Shown here: piece after piece, positions 42,927 through 51,905 of the stretch
How the letters are laid out: every line of letters starts with the position of its first letter
Numbering within the stretch: position 1 is the first letter of the stretch
Assembly (NCBI RefSeq): GCF_001536285.1
Contig: NZ_FAOZ01000002.1
Coordinates: 1 to 64,000 of the forward strand
Length of the DNA stretch: 64,000 bases
Reading direction: 5' to 3'
Source of the DNA: Parafrankia irregularis
Lineage (GTDB): Bacteria; Actinomycetota; Actinomycetes; Frankiales; Frankiaceae
Position numbers and translations under genes: made by a program
The notes under the pieces: model-generated
The model's input: the letters and a program-made list of their open reading frames with translations, nothing else
The model's database searches: none
What the model was told of the DNA's origin: nothing

Positions 42927-43729
42927 CTCGCCCCCCCAGGCACGGAACGCCGTGACCCTGGAGCCCGCGGCGGTGCAGCAGTCCATCATCGCAGATCGGG
43001 TGATGTCGGGTGCGTTCTGATGCGTCCTGGTGTGCCTGTTGGCGTGGCGGTGATCGTGTGGCGCTGAAACGAATCGGATCATTGTGCTGTTCTCGTATTA
43101 GGGGTGGGACGGATGGATCTGTTCATCGCTGGAGCCACCCTCGCCACCCGCCAGGCCTTGCCGTCCTCGCTGGAGTGATCTCCTGCAGGACGGGAGCATC
43201 GTCGGCGAGCCTGCCGCCGAGATTCCGTCTGCGACTCGTCGTCGACCGGAATCGCGCACGTGGCCCTCGGGGTCAGGTCCGTCCTTGCCGCAAAGGTGAT
43301 GTCGATCAAGTTTGAGAGGATTTCGGTTGTTCTGAAGCCTCTCGCGGAATCGTGAGCTTCGGCTTGGCATTGCCGACAAGCAGGAATTGAGGATTTTGGC
43401 TGCTGGAACGACCAAAATCCTCACTTTTTGTGGATCGTCAAGATGGCTTTGCGCGACTTTCGTTCTATCGCGGTGGTGGGGGAAGAATCCTCATCTCCTC
43501 GCGCCGGGTTGGCTGTCTTGTCGTCAAAGGGGCACCAGGTGGCGGCTCAGGTTTCTGAGCAGGTGTGCTGGCTGGCGGGTGCACCGACAATGAGGCGGCC
43601 GACCGCTGGCTCCGCGCTCGTCGCCGAATCCGTCGACGAGGCCCGAACCGGCGGGACGCGGAGAAATGCGGCGGATATGGCGGTGACCGCGGCGGCACCT
43701 GCCCGGATGCCTCGGTGGGGAGGACGGCT
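42927..43729. other. Gene-free divergent region between kinase operon and MFS gene
   Basis: These 803 bp hold no supported protein gene. GC content is visibly lower at 43070-43500. Within it are three possible hairpins in a row and a T-run (separate entry), and short GAGGATT/AATCCTC motifs at 43316, 43389, 43415 and 43486. Promoters for the kinase operon and the MFS gene should lie here. Confidence 0.6.
43314..43430 (+). ncRNA. Candidate structured RNA: three hairpins ending in a T-run
   Basis: Hairpin 1 pairs GAGAGG (43314-43319) with CCTCTC (43338-43343). Hairpin 2 pairs TCGGC (43359-43363) with GCCGA (43372-43376). Hairpin 3 pairs TGAGGATTTTGG (43388-43399) with CCAAAATCCTCA (43412-43423), a perfect 12-bp stem, and is followed by CTTTTTG. 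The last resembles an intrinsic terminator, yet no plus-strand gene lies upstream. This could be the 3' end of a small RNA, or only a terminator or remnant repeat. Confidence 0.35.
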
Positions 43730-45541
43730 ATGGCCCAGACCGGAGATGGCCCTGACCCCGGTGCCGGTGCCGGTGCTGGTTCCGGCGGTGGGGCGGTGCT
43801 GCTCACGCTGTGCGCCGGGCAGTTCCTGATGACTCTGGACAGCTCCGTGATGAACGTGTCGATCGCGACGGTGTCCGCGGATGTCGGCACCACGGTGAGC
43901 GGCATCCAGACCGCCATCACCTTCTACACGCTGGTCATGGCGGCATTCATGATCACAGGTGGTCGGATCGGACGGATCTTCGGCCGGCGGCGGGTCTTCG
44001 CCGTGGGGTGTGCCATCTACGGCTGCGGGTCGCTGACGACGTCGCTCGCAGGGAACCTGCCCGTGCTCATCCTGGGCTGGTCCTTCTTCGAAGGGATCGG
44101 CGCAGCGCTGATCATGCCCGCGATCGTCGCGCTGGTCGCGTCGAACTTCGCGGCGGCCGACCGGCCGCGCGCCTACGGCCTGGTCGCCTCGGCGGGCGCG
44201 ATCGCGGTGGCCACCGGGCCGCTCGTGGGTGGCCTGTTCACCACCTATCTCTCCTGGCGCTGGGTGTTCGCCGGAGAGGTGCTGGTCGTGCTGGGCATCC
44301 TGTTCTTCGCCCGCCAGCTGACCGACACACCGGAACAGGCCCCGGCGCCGAGCACGGCACGGCCAGCACCTACCCCATCCGGCCGGCGTGACGGGGCCGG
44401 TGGGGCTGGCCGCACTGGTGGGGCTGGACGCACCGGTGGGGCTGGTAGGGCCGGTGAGGTGGATGGCCTCGATCCGGTGGGTACCGTGCTGTCCGCCCTG
44501 GGCCTGTGCCTGGCGGTGTACGGCATTCTGCGGGCGGGATCCTGGGGACTGTTCCGTCCCAAGGCCGGTGCTCCTGCCTGGCTCGGAATCTCACCGACGT
44601 TCTGGCTGGTGCTCACCGGCCTGGTGGTGTTGCGCCTGTTCCTGTGGTGGGAGAACGCACGGATCGCGCGTGGGCGGGCATCCCTGTTCGACCCCGCGAT
44701 GCTGCGAAGCCCCGTCCTGCGCGGCGGCCTGACGTCGTTCTTCTTCCAGTATCTCCTGCAGGCCGGGCTTTTCTTTGTTGTGCCGTTGTTCCTGTCGGTG
44801 TCCCTGGGGCTGTCGGCAGTCGGGACCGGTGTCTGGCTGCTTCCGTTGTCCGTGACGTTGCTCGTCGCCGCGGTCGGCATCCCGAAGGCCTTTCCGCATG
44901 CCTCCCCGCGCCGTACCGTCCGCGGCGGCTTTCTCGCGCTCCTCGTCGGGATCGTGATCCTGGTCGCGGCACTCGATCTCGGCGCCGGGCCGCAGATCGT
45001 GGTCTGGCCGCTGCTGCTCGCCGGCCTGGGCATCGGCGCGCTCGCCTCACAGCTGGGCAGTGTCACCGTTTCCTCCGCCGCGGACGAGCACAGCGCGGAG
45101 GTCGGCGGTGTACAGAACACGGTGACGAACCTGGGTGCCTCGATCGGGACGGCCGTGGCCGGAACGGTGCTCATCGCCAGCCTGACGACGTCCTTTCTCG
45201 CCGGAGTGCGGGAAAATCCGGCGGTTCCGCCGGAGGTCGCCGCGCAGGCGGATGTGAGGCTGGCCCAGGGTGCTCCGTTTCTTTCCGACCGGGATCTACG
45301 GGCAAAGCTCACTGCCGCCGGTGTGCCCGCGCAGACAGTCGACGTCCTCGTCGAGGAGAACGCCGACGCGCGCGTGACGGCGTTGCGGGCGTCGCTGGCG
45401 GTCCTCGTCTTCTTCGCGCTGCTCGCGACCGTTTTCACCGGCCGGATTCCGCTGCGCCAGCCCACCGGGACGTCGCCCGAAGCCCTCCCCGAACCTCTCC
45501 CCGAACCCCTACCTGGAGAAGCCCCGTCGCCCCGGGGCTGA
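43730..45541 (+). CDS. DHA2-type MFS drug efflux transporter (EmrB/QacA family)
   Basis: The ATG at 43730 follows GGGGAGGA. The 603-residue protein has the 14-helix layout of DHA2 pumps, with the helix-1 motif LTLDSSVMNVSIATVS-like (MTLDSSVMNVSIATV), motif A GGRIGRIFGRRRVF and motif C-like GPLVGGLFTTYLSWRWVFAGEV. A low-complexity insertion (Pro, then GRTGGAGRTGGAGRAG) sits in a loop between helices 6 and 7. It would export drugs or metabolites by proton antiport. No adjacent regulator is obvious. Confidence 0.93.
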   Translation: MAQTGDGPDPGAGAGAGSGGGAVLLTLCAGQFLMTLDSSVMNVSIATVSADVGTTVSGIQTAITFYTLVMAAFMITGGRIGRIFGRRRVFAVGCAIYGCGSLTTSLAGNLPVLILGWSFFEGIGAALIMPAIVALVASNFAAADRPRAYGLVASAGAIAVATGPLVGGLFTTYLSWRWVFAGEVLVVLGILFFARQLTDTPEQAPAPSTARPAPTPSGRRDGAGGAGRTGGAGRTGGAGRAGEVDGLDPVGTVLSALGLCLAVYGILRAGSWGLFRPKAGAPAWLGISPTFWLVLTGLVVLRLFLWWENARIARGRASLFDPAMLRSPVLRGGLTSFFFQYLLQAGLFFVVPLFLSVSLGLSAVGTGVWLLPLSVTLLVAAVGIPKAFPHASPRRTVRGGFLALLVGIVILVAALDLGAGPQIVVWPLLLAGLGIGALASQLGSVTVSSAADEHSAEVGGVQNTVTNLGASIGTAVAGTVLIASLTTSFLAGVRENPAVPPEVAAQADVRLAQGAPFLSDRDLRAKLTAAGVPAQTVDVLVEENADARVTALRASLAVLVFFALLATVFTGRIPLRQPTGTSPEALPEPLPEPLPGEAPSPRG

Positions 45542-45573
45542 GGCGCTTCCTGTTACTCGCCTGGGTCATGGTT

Positions 45574-45589
45574 CATGACACATGTCATG
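45574..45589. promoter_or_regulatory. Candidate operator upstream of the ABC/two-component operon
   Basis: CATGACA and TGTCATG are perfect 7-bp arms around CA; flanking GTTCA (45571) and TGAAC (45592) add partial outer symmetry. The site is 58 bp upstream of the ABC ATPase ATG. The binding protein is unknown; the response regulator of this operon is a candidate. Confidence 0.5.
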
Positions 45590-45647
45590 GCTGAACAGTG
45601 ACGACCATGACTGGGGTGAGGCCGGCCCGGAGAGGACCCTCGACACC

Positions 45648-46643
45648 ATGACGAGCGAGCCTCCTGCGAGTGTCCGCCTGTCCGGGCTGCGCAAGATGTA
45701 CGGGGCGGTCCGGGCTGTCGACGGCATCGACCTGGCCGTTGGCGCCGGGGAGATCGTCGCGCTGCTCGGTCCGAACGGCGCCGGCAAGTCGACGACGATC
45801 GACATGCTGTTGGGCCTCGCCCGGCCGGACGAGGGCGCGGTCACGCTGTTCGGGCTCGGCCCACGCCAGGCCTGCGCCGCCGGGCGGGTCGGCGCGATGC
45901 TGCAGAACGGCGGGCTGCTGCCAGGGGTCTCCGTCGGGCGGATGCTGCGCGACGTCGCGTCGCTCTACCCACGCGCGCTGCCGGTCGACGAGGTGCTCGA
46001 CCGGGCCGGTGTCACCGACCTCGCCGGCTCCCGCACCGACCGGCTTTCCGGCGGCCAGCGGCAACGGGTCCGGTTCGCCCTCGCCCTGCTGCCGGACCCG
46101 GACCTGATCGTGCTCGACGAGCCCACCGCGGCGATGGACGTCGAGAGCCGACGCGCGTTCTGGGTGGCCATGCGGGCCTGGGCGGCTGGTGGCCGCACAG
46201 TCCTGTTCGCCACCCACTACCTGGAGGAGGCCGACGACTTCGCGGACCGCATCGTGCTGCTGCGTCGCGGCCGGGTGATCGCGGACGGGCCGACGTCCGA
46301 GGTGAAGGCACTCGTCGGTGGCCGGACGATCCGGGCCACGGTGCGCGGGCTGGACGTCTCCGCGCTCGACGAGCTGCGCCGGCTGCCCGGGGTCGCCCGC
46401 GCGGAGCGGCGCGGTGACGTGGTCAGCCTTGCCTGCCCGGACAGCGACCGGGCGCTGCGCGCGCTGCTCGCCGCCTGCCCGGACGCCTGCGACATCGAAA
46501 TTGTCGGTGCCGGGCTGGAGGATGCCTTCATCGCTCTCACCAGCGACACCGCTCTCACCGGCGACACCGCCCTTACCGGCGACGCGACCCCGACCCCGAC
46601 CCCGACCTCTGCCCCTGCCTCCGCCTCGACCTCGAGGAGATAG
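45648..46643 (+). CDS. ABC transporter ATP-binding protein (DrrA-like exporter)
   Basis: The ATG at 45648 gives 331 residues. Walker A is GPNGAGKS (41-48), with LSGGQRQRVRFALALLPDPDLIVLDEPTAAMD and H-loop FATHYLEEAD. A C-terminal regulatory extension ends in Thr/Pro-rich repeats. The ABC-2 permease follows after 4 bp, then a kinase and response regulator, the arrangement of regulated exporters such as DesK/DesR-linked systems. Confidence 0.94.
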   Translation: MTSEPPASVRLSGLRKMYGAVRAVDGIDLAVGAGEIVALLGPNGAGKSTTIDMLLGLARPDEGAVTLFGLGPRQACAAGRVGAMLQNGGLLPGVSVGRMLRDVASLYPRALPVDEVLDRAGVTDLAGSRTDRLSGGQRQRVRFALALLPDPDLIVLDEPTAAMDVESRRAFWVAMRAWAAGGRTVLFATHYLEEADDFADRIVLLRRGRVIADGPTSEVKALVGGRTIRATVRGLDVSALDELRRLPGVARAERRGDVVSLACPDSDRALRALLAACPDACDIEIVGAGLEDAFIALTSDTALTGDTALTGDATPTPTPTSAPASASTSRR

Positions 46644-46647
46644 ATAA

Positions 46648-47415
46648 ATGATCGAGAGCTATCTTGCCGCTGGCGGTCGGGGCACCTACCTGCGGTACGT
46701 CCGCTCCGAGATCATCCGGGCTATGCGCAACACCCGGCTGGTCGTTTTCAGCCTGGTCATGCCGATCCTCCTGTTCGCCGCGTTCAGCGCGAGCGACGAC
46801 GGCGACACGCTCGGCGGGCTGGAGATCGCCCCGTACATCATGATCAGCATGGCCACGTTCGGTGCGATGAACGCGGTACTCGGCTCCGCCGGGCGCATCG
46901 CCGTCGAACGGTCGATCGGCTGGAACCGCCAGCTGCGGCTCACCGCCCTGACCGGCTCCCAGTACGTGTTCGGGAAGGTGGCGACCGGTTTCACCACGGC
47001 CGTGCTGCCGATCGTCGCCGTCTTCGCCTACGGCCGGGCGACCCGCGGAGTGGAACTGTCCGCGGGAACCTACCTGGGTGCCGGTGCGTCCATCCTGCTG
47101 AGCCTCCTCCCGCTGGGCGGGTTCGCCGTCTGGCTGGGTTATCTCGTGCGCCCGGAGAACCTGCAGGCCGTCGCGGGTGGGGTGTTCAGCCTGCTGGCGC
47201 TCGCCGGCGGCATCTGGGTGCCGATCGAGCAGTTCCCGGGCTGGCTCGCCGATATCGTGAAGGAGCTTCCGATGTACTGGTCGGCGCAGGCCGGCCGTGC
47301 GGTCCTGGAAGGCGGCTGGGTTGGCTGGCAGGGGCTCGGCACGCTCGCGATCTGGTCGGTCGTGCTCGCCGCCGTCGCCGGCCGGGCCTACGCCCGCGAC
47401 CAACTGCGTACCTGA
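46648..47415 (+). CDS. ABC-2 type transporter permease
   Basis: The 255-residue protein has about six membrane helices: NTRLVVFSLVMPILLFAAF, a PYIMISMATFGAMNAVL helix, TAVLPIVAVFAYGRA, a loop into SILLSLLPLGGFAVWLGYL, AGGVFSLLALAGGIWVPIEQFPGWL, and a last LGTLAIWSVVLAAVAGRAYA. It follows the ATPase gene by 4 bp and forms the membrane half of a DrrAB-like exporter. The substrate is unknown. Confidence 0.93.
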   Translation: MIESYLAAGGRGTYLRYVRSEIIRAMRNTRLVVFSLVMPILLFAAFSASDDGDTLGGLEIAPYIMISMATFGAMNAVLGSAGRIAVERSIGWNRQLRLTALTGSQYVFGKVATGFTTAVLPIVAVFAYGRATRGVELSAGTYLGAGASILLSLLPLGGFAVWLGYLVRPENLQAVAGGVFSLLALAGGIWVPIEQFPGWLADIVKELPMYWSAQAGRAVLEGGWVGWQGLGTLAIWSVVLAAVAGRAYARDQLRT

Positions 47416-47445
47416 CGCGGGCGCGGCGGAGAGGCGAGTCCGGCG

Positions 47446-48909
47446 ATGGCGAGTGCCCGCTGGCCAGCCGGCGATGGTGAACCCGCGGTGGCGGTGACCG
47501 GGGTACGCGGTGATCGCGACCTGCCCGGGGCGTTGGTGGCCTGGCTTCTGCGCCCCACGCTGACGGGGGAGCGGCGGGCCGACGAGGCCGGGATGAACGC
47601 GGCGCGCTGGCGTCGCAGCGCGGGTGTGTTCCTGATCTACCTCGCGTACGCGGTCGTCGACATGGCCCGCCTGAACGAAGGCCCCGCCACCATGGCGTAC
47701 GGCTTCGTGATCCTGGCCGTGTTCATCTACCTCTACATCGGTCTGCTGCCGCAGGTGCTGTTCGGCGACCAGGAACGCCACCGGCTGACGGTGATGAGCG
47801 GAATGACGGCCTGCGTCGTCTGCTACCTGCCGATCGCGGGCGGCGGTGGCCTGGTGATGACGATCTACCTGGCGATGACGTTCGTCCTGCTGCTGCGTCC
47901 GATCGTCTCGCTGCCGCTGGTGGCCGCGTGCGTGGTGGTCGAGACCTGGCTGCCGGAGCAGGTCGGGTGGTGGCAGGCCGACGGTCCGCAGTGGTCACTG
48001 TCCGGCCCGGCACTGCTGTCCGCGATCGCGATGTACGGGGTGCGGGCGGGGGCGCGCAACCAGGCCGAGCTCACCCGGGCCCGCCTGGAGATCGAGCGGT
48101 TGGCCAAGGAGCAGGAGCGGCTGCGGATCGCCCGCGACCTGCATGACCTGCTCGGCCACGCGCTCACGACGATCACGGTGAAGGCCGAGCTCGCCTCGAA
48201 GCTTGCCCGCCGCGACCCGCAGCGGGCCGCCGCCGAGATGGCCGAGGTCGCGGCACTGGGCCGCCAGGGCCTCGCCGACGTGCGGGCCACCGTGGCTGGC
48301 TACCGGGAGGTGAACCTGGTCACCGAGCTGGCATCCGCCCGGCAGGTGCTGGCTGCGGCCGGCATCTCGGCGGAGCTGCCCGCCACCACCGAAGCCGTCC
48401 CCGGCGAGCTGCGCGAGCTGTTCGGCTGGGTGCTTCGGGAAGGAGTGACGAACGCGGTGCGCCACAGCGGTGCCCACCATGTCCGCGTGCGTGTGGACGG
48501 GCACAGCATCGAGATCGCCGACGACGGGTCCGGGCCGCCGTCGGCGCCGGCCTCGTCCCGTCCGGGCTCGGGCCTGGGCGGGCTTCGGGAGCGCGTCGCC
48601 GCCGTCGGCGGCCAGCTGGAGGCCGGCCCCGCCGTGTCCGCCGTGTCCGCCGTGTCCGCCGTGTCCGCCGCGGCCACGTCGGGCCTCGCGGCGGCCGACA
48701 TGCGGCCCGTGAGAAGGGGTTTCGTGCTGCGCGCGGTCATCCCGTCCGCGGTGGAACCGCTCGCCGCGGCGGTCCCGACGACTGCTTTCCCGGCGGGCCC
48801 TCTGCCGAACACCGCTGCCCCGGTGACTGCCGGCTCGGGCACTGCTGGCTTGGGCACTGGCCTTCCGGGCGGGGCGGGTACGGCGCGGGCCGAAGAAGGA
48901 GCCCGTTGA
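47446..48909 (+). CDS. Sensor histidine kinase (NarL/DesK type)
   Basis: The 487-residue protein has about five N-terminal membrane helices (60-210), a coiled segment and a HisKA_3 dimerisation motif RDLHDLLGH with phospho-acceptor His233, then an ATPase domain with REGVTNAVRHSGA (N-box), IADDGSG and GLGGLRERV. The C-terminus has tandem AVS repeats (9-bp units near 48632-48672) and an Ala/Gly-rich tail. It sits between the ABC exporter and its response regulator, and probably senses membrane state or the exported compound. Confidence 0.94.
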   Translation: MASARWPAGDGEPAVAVTGVRGDRDLPGALVAWLLRPTLTGERRADEAGMNAARWRRSAGVFLIYLAYAVVDMARLNEGPATMAYGFVILAVFIYLYIGLLPQVLFGDQERHRLTVMSGMTACVVCYLPIAGGGGLVMTIYLAMTFVLLLRPIVSLPLVAACVVVETWLPEQVGWWQADGPQWSLSGPALLSAIAMYGVRAGARNQAELTRARLEIERLAKEQERLRIARDLHDLLGHALTTITVKAELASKLARRDPQRAAAEMAEVAALGRQGLADVRATVAGYREVNLVTELASARQVLAAAGISAELPATTEAVPGELRELFGWVLREGVTNAVRHSGAHHVRVRVDGHSIEIADDGSGPPSAPASSRPGSGLGGLRERVAAVGGQLEAGPAVSAVSAVSAVSAAATSGLAAADMRPVRRGFVLRAVIPSAVEPLAAAVPTTAFPAGPLPNTAAPVTAGSGTAGLGTGLPGGAGTARAEEGAR

Positions 48910-48910
48910 A

Positions 48911-49516
48911 GTGATCAAAGTTCTGCTGGCGGACGACCAGCACCTCGTCCGCGGTGCGCTGGCCGCCCTGATCTCACTGGAGGACGATCTCGAGGTCGTC
49001 GGGCAGGTCGGGCGCGGTGACGAGGTGGTCTCCGCCGTGAACCGGCTGCATCCGGACGTGGTCCTGATGGACGTCGAGATGCCGGGCATCGACGGCCTCG
49101 CCGCAGCCCGGGCCGTGCGGGCCACCGCCCCCGACACCCAGGTGCTGGTGGTGACGACCTTCGGCCGCACCGGCTACCTGCGCCGCGCGATGGAAGCCGG
49201 TGCCCTCGGGTTCGTCGTCAAGGACGCCCCCGCCGAGGCCCTCGCGGAGGCGATCCGCCGGGTTGCCCGCGGCGAACGGGTGGTGGACCCGACCCTGGCC
49301 GCGGCCACGCTGGCCGGCGGGGCCAGCCCGCTCACCGGCCGCGAACGTGACGTGCTCGTCGCCGCACGCGACGGCGCGACCGTCGCCGACATCGCCCAGC
49401 GTCTCTTCCTGTCCGAGGGCACTGTCCGCAACTACCTGTCGGCGGTGATCGCCAAGACCAGAACCCGTAACCGCATGGAGGCCCTGCGCGTCGCCGAGGA
49501 CTCCGGCTGGCTCTAG
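48911..49516 (+). CDS. NarL/LuxR-family response regulator
   Basis: The GTG at 48911, 1 bp after the kinase stop, gives 201 residues. The receiver domain has the acid pair Asp8/Asp9, phospho-acceptor Asp54 (VVLMDVEMPG) and conserved Thr and Lys (VVTTFG, VVKDAP). The LuxR HTH reads LTGRERDVLVAARDGATVADIAQRLFLSEGTVRNYLSAVIAKTRTRNR. It is the cognate regulator of the upstream kinase and likely controls the ABC operon. Confidence 0.96.
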   Translation: MIKVLLADDQHLVRGALAALISLEDDLEVVGQVGRGDEVVSAVNRLHPDVVLMDVEMPGIDGLAAARAVRATAPDTQVLVVTTFGRTGYLRRAMEAGALGFVVKDAPAEALAEAIRRVARGERVVDPTLAAATLAGGASPLTGRERDVLVAARDGATVADIAQRLFLSEGTVRNYLSAVIAKTRTRNRMEALRVAEDSGWL

Positions 49517-49605
49517 CCGGGCAGACCCCGGGCAGCGCCGGCACGGGGCCGGCCAGCTCGGTTGACCGGAGTGTCTGCTCGCCTGGAGCGGCGTGGTTCG
49601 TGGCT

Positions 49606-50289
49606 TCAGCGCGTGTCGCTGCGCGGTGCGTGCGGTGCGTGCGGTGCGTGCGGTGCGTGCGGTGCGGGTGGTGCGGTTGGTGAGGCTCGCAGGAAGGCGA
49701 GTGGGAGGAAGAGATCGTCGACGATCTCGACGATCAGGTCGTCTGGGGCGGGCGAGTGCCGCAGCGACAGCTCGGCGTGCAGCAGGTCGACGGGAAGGCG
49801 CGCGAGGCGCGGAGGGAGCGTGTCGAGGTCGATCTCTCCGCGGCCGGCGGCACGGTCGAGGACGATTCCGGTCTGGTCGGCGCCGTCCGCGTGAGCCTGG
49901 CGACGCAGGTGGACGGCCAGGTCGCCGCCGATGTCGGGGACGGCCTGGGCGGCGTGGGCGCGCTGGTTCATCGTGGTCAGGACGGCGATGACGTCGCCGC
50001 GCAGGCTCCCGGTGTCGGGCGGTGGGCCGGCCAGGTCGACGACGCGCCGGCTGATGGCGGCGGCGAGCAGGTCGGTTCGGGTGGGCCAGCGGCGGTACAG
50101 CACGGCCTTGCTGGTTCCCGCGCGGGCCGCGACCGCGGCGACGGTGAGCTCGGCGGAGCCGACCGCGGCGAGTTCCTCCCAGGCCGCGTCCAGGATCGCC
50201 TGCTCGAGGGTGTCTCCCCGCCGCCGTGTCCGGGGTGCCGTCTGCCGGTCACGGGTCTCCGCCAGTGGGGTGTCCCTGTCGAGCGGCAT
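49606..50289 (-). CDS. TetR-family transcriptional regulator
   Basis: The ATG at 50289 gives 227 residues. The HTH is AVGSAELTVAAVAARAGTS followed by KAVLYRRWPTRTDLLAAAI, typical of TetR. The C-terminal ligand domain ends in a low-complexity HAP tail (APHAPHAPHAPHAP), encoded by 9-bp tandem repeats at 49618-49665. It is divergent from the hydrolase operon at 50381, and the gap holds two nested palindromes. Confidence 0.93.
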   Translation of the reverse strand: MPLDRDTPLAETRDRQTAPRTRRRGDTLEQAILDAAWEELAAVGSAELTVAAVAARAGTSKAVLYRRWPTRTDLLAAAISRRVVDLAGPPPDTGSLRGDVIAVLTTMNQRAHAAQAVPDIGGDLAVHLRRQAHADGADQTGIVLDRAAGRGEIDLDTLPPRLARLPVDLLHAELSLRHSPAPDDLIVEIVDDLFLPLAFLRASPTAPPAPHAPHAPHAPHAPRSDTR

Positions 50290-50295
50290 GCCAAC

Positions 50296-50356
50296 AAGAT
50301 ACTTGAGTTCCCTAATGCGGCCAGCTACGCTGGCCAATAAGAAACCCGAGTATCTT
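50296..50356. promoter_or_regulatory. Candidate TetR operators in divergent promoter
   Basis: AAGATACTTGAGTT (50296-50309) and AACCCGAGTATCTT (50343-50356) match as inverted arms at 12 of 14 positions. Between them GGCCAGC and GCTGGCC (50319-50335) form a perfect 7-bp dyad around TAC. The first arm is 6 bp from the tetR start codon and the last ends 24 bp before the hydrolase start, so both genes could be controlled. Confidence 0.65.
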
Positions 50357-50380
50357 ATCTGGTGTAGGTTGAGGTGGAAC

Positions 50381-51298
50381 GTGCGAGACGGATCCCGGAC
50401 AGGGCTGCTGGACGTACCAGGAGCCACGCTGCACTACAAGATCCGCGGCGACGGGCCCGCGCTGCTGGTGCTGCCGGGTGGTGACGGCGACGCCGACGCC
50501 ACCGACGCGCTCGCCGCCGGGCTGACCGGCCGGTACGCGGTGATCAGCTATGACCGGCGCGGCCAGGTACGCAGCCCACTCCAGGAGGCGGACGCCGCTG
50601 TCGACGTGGCGACGCATGGTGACGACGCCGCCCGGGTGCTCGCGGCGGTCGCCGGCGGCCCGGCGCTGGTGTTCGGCGTCAGCCTCGGCGCCCTGATCGG
50701 GCTCGATCTGATCTGCCGTCACCCCCACCAGGTGCGGCGGCTCGTCGCACACGAGCCGCCGGCCACCGAGCTGCTCCCCGAGCCGGACCGTCAGCAGGCC
50801 GTCCACGCCCAGGAGGAGATCGAACGGCTGTACCGCGAGGAGGGGCTCGCCGCGGCCACGCGGCGGCTCCCCGCGCTCGGCGGGGTCGACGTCACCGACC
50901 GGGAGCCGGACGTCGCCGTGCCGCGGCCCAGGCCGGAGCGGATCGCCAACCTCGCGTTCTTTCTGACCCACGACGCTCCCGCCGTGCGGCTCCACCGGCT
51001 GGCCTGGCCCGGTCTGCGGGCCGCGGCGGGCCGGATCGTGCCCGCGGCCGGCGTCACCTCCACCGGCTTCCCCCGCCAGTGCGCCCGCGCCCTGGCCGAG
51101 GAACTGGGCCGGCCGCTGGCCGAGTTCCCCGGCGGGCATTCCGGCTTCGTGCTGCGACCGGCCGCGTTCGCGGCCCGCCTGCACGACGTCCTCGACCAGG
51201 CGACCGGACCCGCGCAGGATCCCGCCGTGGCAGATCCGGCCGGCCCTCGCCCACGATCTGACGAACGGCAGGCGCCTCGCCCGGTGGCCCGGCCGTGA
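50381..51298 (+). CDS. Alpha/beta hydrolase
   Basis: The GTG at 50381 follows GAGGTGG and gives 305 residues. The fold markers are LLVLPGGDGDADATDAL, ISYDRRGQVRSPL, the nucleophile elbow GVSLGA (Ser near 102) and a late GGHSGF with the probable catalytic His. It is divergent from TetR, the usual layout for substrate-induced hydrolases. The last bases overlap the next gene (GTGA). The C-terminus is Pro/Arg-rich and disordered. Confidence 0.9.
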   Translation: MRDGSRTGLLDVPGATLHYKIRGDGPALLVLPGGDGDADATDALAAGLTGRYAVISYDRRGQVRSPLQEADAAVDVATHGDDAARVLAAVAGGPALVFGVSLGALIGLDLICRHPHQVRRLVAHEPPATELLPEPDRQQAVHAQEEIERLYREEGLAAATRRLPALGGVDVTDREPDVAVPRPRPERIANLAFFLTHDAPAVRLHRLAWPGLRAAAGRIVPAAGVTSTGFPRQCARALAEELGRPLAEFPGGHSGFVLRPAAFAARLHDVLDQATGPAQDPAVADPAGPRPRSDERQAPRPVARP

Positions 51299-51858
51299 CC
51301 GGCGCGCTGACCGTCTCGTTCACACGCCGCCGCGGACGCGCGGACCAGGTGCACGTCACCCGCGGCGACATGACCACGACCAGCTGGGAGTTCCCCAGCT
51401 ATGGCGATGCCCTGCCCCACGACCTCGTCCACCTCGTCGTGGAGGAGGGCCTCGACCTGACCGACGGCTTCTGGGGCCTGATCGACCAGGGAGCCTACGT
51501 GGTCATGGTCGGTGACCAGGCCGTGCTGACCCGCGACGGGGTGCCCCTCGCCCAGCGGCCCGACACCGACTTCACCGGCCTGAGGCGGGCCGAGGAAGCC
51601 GTCGCCATCCTCGGCCCGCAGCCCCACCTGGAACAGTCCGGCAAGATCATCCTTGCGAGGGTCGACCCGGGCTCCTTCGCCACCCCCGACCTGCCCGGTA
51701 CCGCCCGACGCCTCGGCTTCCAGCTGCCGCAGAGCACCACATCCGATCGCGTCGACACGATCCACACCCGCCTGCGGGACCTCGCGCGCCGATGGCGTGA
51801 CGTCGAGGACGGCACGATCACCCTCACCTGGCACCGCGCGTCGACGAGCGGCCGGTGA
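51295..51858 (+). CDS. Conserved hypothetical protein in the TetR-hydrolase operon
   Basis: The GTG overlaps the hydrolase stop, giving 187 residues. The sequence has no signal peptide or membrane helix. Visible features are SFTRRRGRADQVHVTRGD, a central acidic segment HDLVHLVVEEGLDLTDGFWGLID, and a Trp-containing end DVEDGTITLTWHRA. I do not recognise a catalytic motif. Co-translation suggests a job linked to the hydrolase. Confidence 0.75.
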   Translation: MTGALTVSFTRRRGRADQVHVTRGDMTTTSWEFPSYGDALPHDLVHLVVEEGLDLTDGFWGLIDQGAYVVMVGDQAVLTRDGVPLAQRPDTDFTGLRRAEEAVAILGPQPHLEQSGKIILARVDPGSFATPDLPGTARRLGFQLPQSTTSDRVDTIHTRLRDLARRWRDVEDGTITLTWHRASTSGR

Positions 51859-51905
51859 GCGGCTGGTAAGCGGCCGGTGACGGCCGAATAGGAGAGACTT
51901 GCCGT

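Noticed and set aside
43098-43424. Minus-strand open frame of 108 codons in the gene-free island.
   Set aside because: No ribosome binding site, no homology by eye, and it crosses the predicted hairpins.
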